Below are positions 5,224 through 9,910 of a stretch of 9,910 bases of DNA, piece by piece. Where the stretch lies: assembly GCA_945903675.1 (NCBI GenBank), contig CAMDOP010000105.1, positions 1 to 9,910 of the forward strand, in the 5' to 3' direction. The notes below the pieces were generated by a model. It worked only from the letters and a program-made list of their open reading frames with translations. It was not told the DNA's origin and did not search any database. Origin of the DNA: Crenothrix polyspora. Lineage in GTDB: Bacteria; Pseudomonadota; Gammaproteobacteria; Methylococcales; Methylomonadaceae. The translations under genes were made by a program, and so were the position numbers. How positions within the stretch are numbered: the stretch's first letter is position 1; the number at the start of each line of letters is the position of its first letter.

Positions 5224-5282
5224 AAACCGCTGAATGGCTGCGTAACATCAGCTTGTAAGAAATACCTAGGAGCAACGGCACG

Positions 5283-6818
5283 ATGACTATCGAATTCTTA
5301 ATTAACTTTGCTGTGCAGATTCTTGGCATCGGAGCCGTATATTTCATGGCTTATCATTCCTTCCAAAAACGCCGCATACAGCTAGGTGATGAGCCGACAC
5401 TACCTGAATATTTTGTCCGTAGAAGCACTTACTGGATAGGTCTCGCATCCTACTGCACATTGATGGCAGCACTTTATTGCTTGCTTACTTGGTTGTGGTT
5501 GCCATTGGAGCCACTAGTAACGCTCATTGTAAAAAGCTTACGCTCTGGGGAATGGGTTGCTCTACTTAATGGTTTGGATGGAAATACGATCATACCTTTG
5601 ATTGCCGTCGGCTTGTTTTTGTTTTTTATCGCTTGGGAAAGTCGGTTTAATCCCTTACTTATTTTGAGGGACAGTATCCATGACGCTTTCGCCATTCCAA
5701 CTAAGGCGGTAGAGGTTTATAACGCTTTAGTGACATCGAGATTGTCCGCAGCCGATGATAGTTTAAAAGCACAAATTGCAGAACGTTTGCTGGTATCTAG
5801 TATCGACTTCGGTGATTTCGAAAAATCCAGTGCCACAGTCGAGTATAAATGGGCAAAAAACTGCCTACTTTTCGAACAGATACTCAGCTACTCCAAGCAA
5901 TCGTCCTTTCGTCGTTTATTTAGCGAACCTTCTCTTATGTGGGGAGAAATATGCATTTCTTACAATGCGATGTCGGAAAAAGTGGCTGTTTGGAAGGAGG
6001 CTGAACCTCACTATACCAAGACCATTAACCTGATTAAGGAGCTTGATCAGCTTACTGGCTTGCATTGTCGCTTACTTGCGTCTTTGGTGGTGTTCGGAAG
6101 CGCAAACGAAAATGAAATATGGGAAACCGTCAAGCAGCTTGGCGGTCGTGTCCACGAAGCTCGCTTAAAACATACTTATAAATATGTTCTGTTTTTTGCC
6201 GCTACCACCACTATTGGAGTCATATTGGGTCGAGAGCTTTCGGTGTCACTACACAATGCTTTTTTATTCCCCGATAAGCCATTGGCGCACTTTGATTACA
6301 CCACGCTGCGCTGGATAGCCTATGCCATTGCGATCTATGTATTACCCATAGCGCTAGTCTTTATTTTACGAACCGTTGCCTTTAGGCATCAACGGGAGCA
6401 GTCTGGTCGATACTATGGCTTCTATATGGTCATGATAATAATGGGATTTATTGTTAGTACCTCGGCATCGACGCTGATTCTCGAGTTAACGTTTTACCAA
6501 AGAGATTATTTTAATTTTCTGGACAGTTTTATACAGCATATGCGCTGGGGCATCCTGCCGGCGCTGGTGAGTGGTTTTGTGGCCTATCGAATGGATACGC
6601 CAGTGAATGAATCAGACGCTTTAGCTAAGCTTATAATGGCTGGGGCCTTGCGTTTTCTAAGCTGGGGCTCTGTAGCTGTTATCTTCATGCTCTATGCTAC
6701 TGACAACCTGACCCTTCAAGAGCCAAACTTACGATTTACGCTTGTCGGTACAGCTTTCTTCGTAGTCGGTCTTTTGGCGGCGGTTGCTCGTTTCAAGACG
6801 GCGATGTCGGATGAGTAA
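5283..6818 (+). CDS. Multi-pass membrane protein of unknown function (511 aa)
   Basis: I do not recognise this family. About nine hydrophobic segments are visible: near 5-25, 50-70, 102-119, 301-317, 343-363, 379-400, 422-437, 454-471 and 487-503. The first three are separated from the last six by a mostly hydrophilic domain of about 175 residues (125-300). That domain has no obvious catalytic motif or ATP-binding loop. The layout would suit an inner-membrane sensor, scaffold or transporter-like protein; no function can be assigned. The start has AGGAG (5268-5272) at 10-base spacing. It follows the structured element and may be transcribed from the promoter at 4908-4935. The 68-residue gene begins 34 bases after its stop and probably shares its transcript. 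Confidence 0.8.
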   Translation: MTIEFLINFAVQILGIGAVYFMAYHSFQKRRIQLGDEPTLPEYFVRRSTYWIGLASYCTLMAALYCLLTWLWLPLEPLVTLIVKSLRSGEWVALLNGLDGNTIIPLIAVGLFLFFIAWESRFNPLLILRDSIHDAFAIPTKAVEVYNALVTSRLSAADDSLKAQIAERLLVSSIDFGDFEKSSATVEYKWAKNCLLFEQILSYSKQSSFRRLFSEPSLMWGEICISYNAMSEKVAVWKEAEPHYTKTINLIKELDQLTGLHCRLLASLVVFGSANENEIWETVKQLGGRVHEARLKHTYKYVLFFAATTTIGVILGRELSVSLHNAFLFPDKPLAHFDYTTLRWIAYAIAIYVLPIALVFILRTVAFRHQREQSGRYYGFYMVMIIMGFIVSTSASTLILELTFYQRDYFNFLDSFIQHMRWGILPALVSGFVAYRMDTPVNESDALAKLIMAGALRFLSWGSVAVIFMLYATDNLTLQEPNLRFTLVGTAFFVVGLLAAVARFKTAMSDE

Positions 6819-6852
6819 TGATTCCATACATCTAATCTATTGTTGGTAACAA

Positions 6853-7059
6853 GTGACGGATCTTAATATTCCAGTGCTGGTTACATGGCAATACCAAGAT
6901 GGGCGTATTGGTGGATCTATTTCCTTTAGTTCCTATGCTGCAGCTTTAAAACATATAGACGATAAGCAAGCTAGTCGATTTCCATTAGGTCAGATTAAGT
7001 TCTATTACATAGAAAGTAACGCTCCAGAATTAGCATTTAAACGTTGTTATGAAAGCTAA
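6853..7059 (+). CDS. Small hypothetical protein (68 aa, GTG start)
   Basis: I do not recognise it. The predicted product is soluble, with an opening strand-like VLVTWQY (8-14), a DGRIGGSISF hairpin-like stretch (16-25), an amphipathic helix SYAAALKHIDDKQA (27-40), another strand QIKFYYIES (47-55) and a helical end. It looks like a small folded alpha/beta domain rather than random translation. An in-frame TAA directly precedes CAA-GTG, so the GTG at 6853 is the earliest start; the only nearby purines are GGTAA, a weak site at close spacing. It lies 34 bases after the membrane-protein gene, same strand, and faces the convergent regulator gene 62 bases away with no clear terminator between. Confidence 0.55.
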   Translation: MTDLNIPVLVTWQYQDGRIGGSISFSSYAAALKHIDDKQASRFPLGQIKFYYIESNAPELAFKRCYES

Positions 7060-7121
7060 TCATAAGATACTTAGTTTTCCACAGTAAATCACATGGCACA
7101 TTTTTTGTTAGGCTTTAATGC

Positions 7122-8057
7122 TTAATCTGAGCCTACACGTTGTAGGATAATAGCAACGGCAGCTGCTCTTGTTGATACGCCAAGTTTTTCAAAAACATGT
7201 TCTAGGTGCTTGTTAACTGTACGAGGACTGCTTTCTAATATAAGTCCTACTTCTTTGTTGGTTTTACCACGCGCTATCCACATAAGAATCTCCACTTCAC
7301 GGAACGTGAGGCCTAAAGAATCTTTTAGTGAAGTTAAATTCCAATCTTGATTATGTTTCTTAAGCCAAAGCATGTATTCATCAGAAATCTGATGATTTGA
7401 GAATCTAAGTGTTAAGCCTGTGTTAGTTAAGAAATCTTCGCTAGTTTCATTTTGGTTTCTTTGCTTTGAGTCAATATGTTGTTTAGCCCAGCTGAGTATC
7501 GGTGCTGGTAAATAATCCTCAATTTCTATGGACAATCCATTTTTCATCGATTCAGTGATAAGAATTTTAGCCGCAGGGGTTAACCAAGTAATGATACCTG
7601 AAGCATTGATTGCTAAGGCTGAATAACTGCTAATGCTTAAGGCATTTTCAGCCCGTTGTTTGTCGCGAGACAAACTAAGGTGCACGTTGAGCCTAGCTAA
7701 GACTTCTTGGGGTCTGATGGGTTTGATAATGTAATCTAAGCCACCTTCACGAAAGCCCTGAAGTAAGTGTTTAAGTTCGCTTAATCCAGTCATAAATAAT
7801 ACGGGGATATCTGCTTTGAGTGGATCAGCTTTAAGTTGACGGCATGTTTCAAAGCCGTCTATGTCGGGCATGAGTACATCCATTAATATGATGTCAGGTC
7901 TAAGAAAATTAATTTGTTCCAGTGCGTCAAAGCCATTAGTAGCGACTAGGACGCGGTAACCAGCTTCTAAGAGCGTGTCTGATAAGTAAGCCAAGTTACT
8001 AGGCGTATCATCTATAATCATCACTATGCCATGGCTGTTAGCGGATTTAATATCCAT
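7122..8057 (-). CDS. LuxR-family response regulator, REC - linker - HTH (311 aa)
   Basis: Phosphorylation-controlled DNA-binding regulator, cytoplasmic. The N-terminal receiver domain (about 10-128) has the acidic pair Asp16-Asp17, phospho-acceptor Asp60 in LMDVLMPDIDG, Thr90 and Lys112. The middle (about 140-235) contains a PAS-like opening, AINASGIITWLTPAAKIL, so a degenerate sensory domain is possible. The C-terminal LuxR-type helix-turn-helix (about 249-303) is well conserved: LTFREVEILMWIARGKTNKE, then SPRTVNKHLEHVFEKLGV. The ATG has an AAGAGA site (+ strand 8065-8070) at 7-base spacing. It lies 151 bases downstream of the hybrid kinase on the same strand, probably its phosphate donor. 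A weak own promoter, TTGCGT-N16-TATTTA read on the minus strand (8103-8076), could also serve it. Target genes are unknown. Confidence 0.92.
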   Translation of the reverse strand: MDIKSANSHGIVMIIDDTPSNLAYLSDTLLEAGYRVLVATNGFDALEQINFLRPDIILMDVLMPDIDGFETCRQLKADPLKADIPVLFMTGLSELKHLLQGFREGGLDYIIKPIRPQEVLARLNVHLSLSRDKQRAENALSISSYSALAINASGIITWLTPAAKILITESMKNGLSIEIEDYLPAPILSWAKQHIDSKQRNQNETSEDFLTNTGLTLRFSNHQISDEYMLWLKKHNQDWNLTSLKDSLGLTFREVEILMWIARGKTNKEVGLILESSPRTVNKHLEHVFEKLGVSTRAAAVAIILQRVGSD

Positions 8058-8208
8058 TTAAGTTTCTCTTATATTTAAATAGTAAAATATTACATTGACG
8101 CAAAGAGCGACAAAATTAGACAACAGTTTAATATTTGGAGCTTGCGGTTAATTGATTGATTTTTTTTGTACTGAAATATAATAGCTTTATGACGATAATA
8201 AGAATGCA
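8058..8208 (-). other. Spacer between hybrid kinase and regulator genes
   Basis: AT-rich 151 bases with no hairpin terminator that I can find after the kinase stop codon, so read-through into the regulator gene is plausible. The run of eight Ts on the + strand (8160-8167) is a run of As for these genes and cannot terminate them. Weak promoter-like boxes for the regulator occur at 8103-8076, read on the minus strand. Confidence 0.45.
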
Positions 8209-9910
8209 TTAATTAAGTAATTTTTTTATGTCAGCAATACGAAATTCGTTTGCGAGTTTTTTTATTTCGGAGGCAAAGGGTTTATATTCGGGTTGATTCT
8301 TGATTAAATTGTTAAGGTGAGTCGTTAGGCCAAATACGTCGCCAATTTGAATAAAATACATCAGCTGTTTAATGATGTCTGCTGTTGGTGCCAGATAGGG
8401 AGTTTCATGTACAGTGCTAGGTTGATTAATGTCGTGAGCGACAGATAATGATTCTAATCCCAAATGAAGCTTTAGTTTGCTGAGTAAAAGGGGGATATGA
8501 ATAGGTTTTGCTAAAAAATCATTGCAGCCCATATTGATAGCTTTAACGCGGTCAGATAAATAAGCGTTTGCACTGAGAATAATGATAGGCGCCATAATGC
8601 CCTGTTTACGTAATTCCTCGGCTGTTTCTGAGCCATTGATACCAGACATCGCTAAATCTAGGAGTATTAAGTCAGGTTGAATTTGTTCAATTTTAGCTAG
8701 GCAGGCCTCCCCTGAATTAACCTCTGCCAGACTAAAACCTAAAGGTTCTAGAATTGAAATCATTAAATCTCTGTGATCCGGATGATCATCAACGACTAGT
8801 ATTTTTTTACGTGGCCCTAAGTAACCGGAAAATTTTTCATAGTTGAATTGATCAATATTTGTACCAAGATTAGCCAAAAATAAGCGTACCGTAAAAATAG
8901 AGCCCTGATTAATTTCGCTGGTGACGGTGAGTTCTCCACCCATGATTTCAGATAAGATTTTACAGATTGTTAAGCCTAAGCCACTGCCAGCAATAGAGTT
9001 GCTATTAGCCGTTGATAAACGGGTGAAAGGTTGGAAGATAGTATCTAATAGCTCGTGTTCAATACCTATTCCCGTATCAGAGATTTGGAATTTAGCCACA
9101 CCGGAATTATAGCTAATGCTAAATATAATCTCGCCAACTTGGGTGAATTTAATCGCATTACTTAATATATTGATTAAAATTTGTCCCACTCGCTTTTCAT
9201 CTGCCTTGATATGTTGAGGCAAGGTATTCATTATTTGGCACTGAAACCCTAGGCCCTTTTCTTCTGCTTGAGTTTTGTATGTTTGTACTAGATGTTCAAT
9301 AAAGTCATGAAAATTAAAGGGTTCATAGTTTATTTCAAATTTTTTCGCTTCGATGCGGGCTATGTCTAATATGTCTTCGATCAGTGTTGATAAATGTTCA
9401 CCACTGCGCTTTAAAGTTTCTATAGCCTGTCTTCTGTGCTCAGGTATAGTTGGATCATTATGCAAGATATAGGAATAACCAATAATACTGTTGAGAGGTG
9501 AACGTATTTCATGGCTCATATTACTAAGGAAACGGCTTTTTGCTTCATTAGCAGAATTAGCCAAATTCATGGTTTCTTGTAATTTTCGATCCGTTTTTTT
9601 ATGTTCTTCTATTTCATTGAATAATAATTGAGTTTGTTTGGAGGTTTCTGCTTGGGCTACTCGTCGACTTTCATCTTTTAAAATAAGCCACCAACTGCAA
9701 AGGCCAATAAATACCAGCAATGAGATATAAATTTTAAGAAAGTTATTAAATAGTAGTTGCAAGGTGCTAGCGTTGTTCTGAACACTTAATAAGTCTTGAT
9801 AATAAATAATGCCGGTAAATATGCCCGTCAAGATAGATAGGAAAGAAAATGTAAGTATAAACCGTATTAAGCGTAAGCGATTAAAAGGACTTAATTTGCT
9901 CGGTAACAGA
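8209..9910 (-). CDS. Hybrid sensor histidine kinase, 5' end outside window (partial)
   Basis: Inner-membrane hybrid kinase. The frame stays open to the right edge: the 26 codons before a TTG at 9831 encode LRLIRFILTFSFLSILTG-like hydrophobic sequence, so that TTG is not the true start. Counting from the first full codon (9909), 566 residues are visible. Two membrane helices (about 13-37 and 58-77) flank a periplasmic loop of about 20 residues. A coiled linker (about 80-125) follows, then HisKA with SHEIRSPLNS and phospho-acceptor His133, and HATPase with the N-box NILSNAIKF (247-255), DTGIGI (278-283) and GSGLGL (308-313). A receiver domain (about 369-485) has phospho-acceptor Asp418 and Lys468. 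The last 60 residues are helical, as in related hybrid kinases, and are not a recognisable HPt. Signal unknown; more sensor domain may lie upstream. Likely partner: the LuxR-type regulator downstream. Confidence 0.93.
   Translation of the reverse strand, partial: LLPSKLSPFNRLRLIRFILTFSFLSILTGIFTGIIYYQDLLSVQNNASTLQLLFNNFLKIYISLLVFIGLCSWWLILKDESRRVAQAETSKQTQLLFNEIEEHKKTDRKLQETMNLANSANEAKSRFLSNMSHEIRSPLNSIIGYSYILHNDPTIPEHRRQAIETLKRSGEHLSTLIEDILDIARIEAKKFEINYEPFNFHDFIEHLVQTYKTQAEEKGLGFQCQIMNTLPQHIKADEKRVGQILINILSNAIKFTQVGEIIFSISYNSGVAKFQISDTGIGIEHELLDTIFQPFTRLSTANSNSIAGSGLGLTICKILSEIMGGELTVTSEINQGSIFTVRLFLANLGTNIDQFNYEKFSGYLGPRKKILVVDDHPDHRDLMISILEPLGFSLAEVNSGEACLAKIEQIQPDLILLDLAMSGINGSETAEELRKQGIMAPIIILSANAYLSDRVKAINMGCNDFLAKPIHIPLLLSKLKLHLGLESLSVAHDINQPSTVHETPYLAPTADIIKQLMYFIQIGDVFGLTTHLNNLIKNQPEYKPFASEIKKLANEFRIADIKKLLN

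Noticed and set aside
5474..6033. Short frames overlapping the large membrane-protein gene
   Set aside because: Shadow frames of a 511-codon gene with a good ribosome-binding site.
7060..7121. Terminator between the convergent genes
   Set aside because: TAGGCT (7109-7114) pairs with AGCCTA (7130-7135), but it overlaps the end of the regulator gene and is followed by a T-run on neither strand; the T6 at 7101-7106 has no stem before it on the + strand.
8921..9112. Plus-strand open frame inside the kinase ATPase domain
   Set aside because: It is antisense to conserved kinase motifs (DTGIGI, GSGLGL).
1..9910. CRISPR array, tRNA or rRNA genes, complete insertion sequence
   Set aside because: No regularly spaced direct repeats, no tRNA-like cloverleaf with CCA or an anticodon arm, no rRNA segments and no transposase gene were seen. 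The three-way junction at 4988-5080 is not tRNA-like.

Overview
The window looks like chromosomal DNA of a moderately AT-rich gammaproteobacterium. This rests on an enterobacterial-type ManB/CpsG phosphomannomutase, a tonB-exbB-exbD operon, a membrane hybrid sensor kinase paired with a LuxR-type regulator, and two kinds of palindromic intergenic repeat. From memory, similar repeats and gene types occur in methane-oxidising Methylococcales, but this is a guess and nothing in the window proves it.

Layout, left to right. Positions 1-493 have no convincing gene and carry a pair of inverted REP-like palindromes (122-187) and a weak promoter. manB follows (494-1885, +), making mannose-1-phosphate for GDP-mannose and surface polysaccharide. 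A 388-base gap rich in short inverted repeats leads to tonB-exbB-exbD (2274-4119, +), the proton-motive-force motor for TonB-dependent outer-membrane transport. The operon is closed by a clear hairpin with an 11-bp perfect stem (4133-4169).

Positions 4178-7059 look more accessory. They hold a toxin-first toxin-antitoxin pair (PIN-family RNase 4235-4672, HicB/RHH-like antitoxin 4672-4911), a near-consensus promoter over the antitoxin stop codon, and a highly structured repeat or possible non-coding RNA (about 4943-5223). After these come an unrecognised 511-residue multi-pass membrane protein (5283-6818) and an unrecognised 68-residue protein (6853-7059).

The right end, on the minus strand, is a two-component system: a hybrid histidine kinase whose reading frame runs off the right edge (8209-9910, partial), and downstream of it a REC-HTH LuxR-type response regulator (7122-8057). 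They read the same way and probably act together. The regulator is convergent with the small 68-residue gene.

The most interesting object is the structured element at 4976-5223. It has a 12-bp stem closing a three-way junction and, downstream, a 13-bp hairpin whose entire 8-nt loop is complementary to an 8-nt stretch just upstream, so two folds compete. The element lies between a strong promoter and a T-rich tract, so it could be a free RNA, a long leader of the membrane-protein gene, or a non-autonomous mobile repeat.
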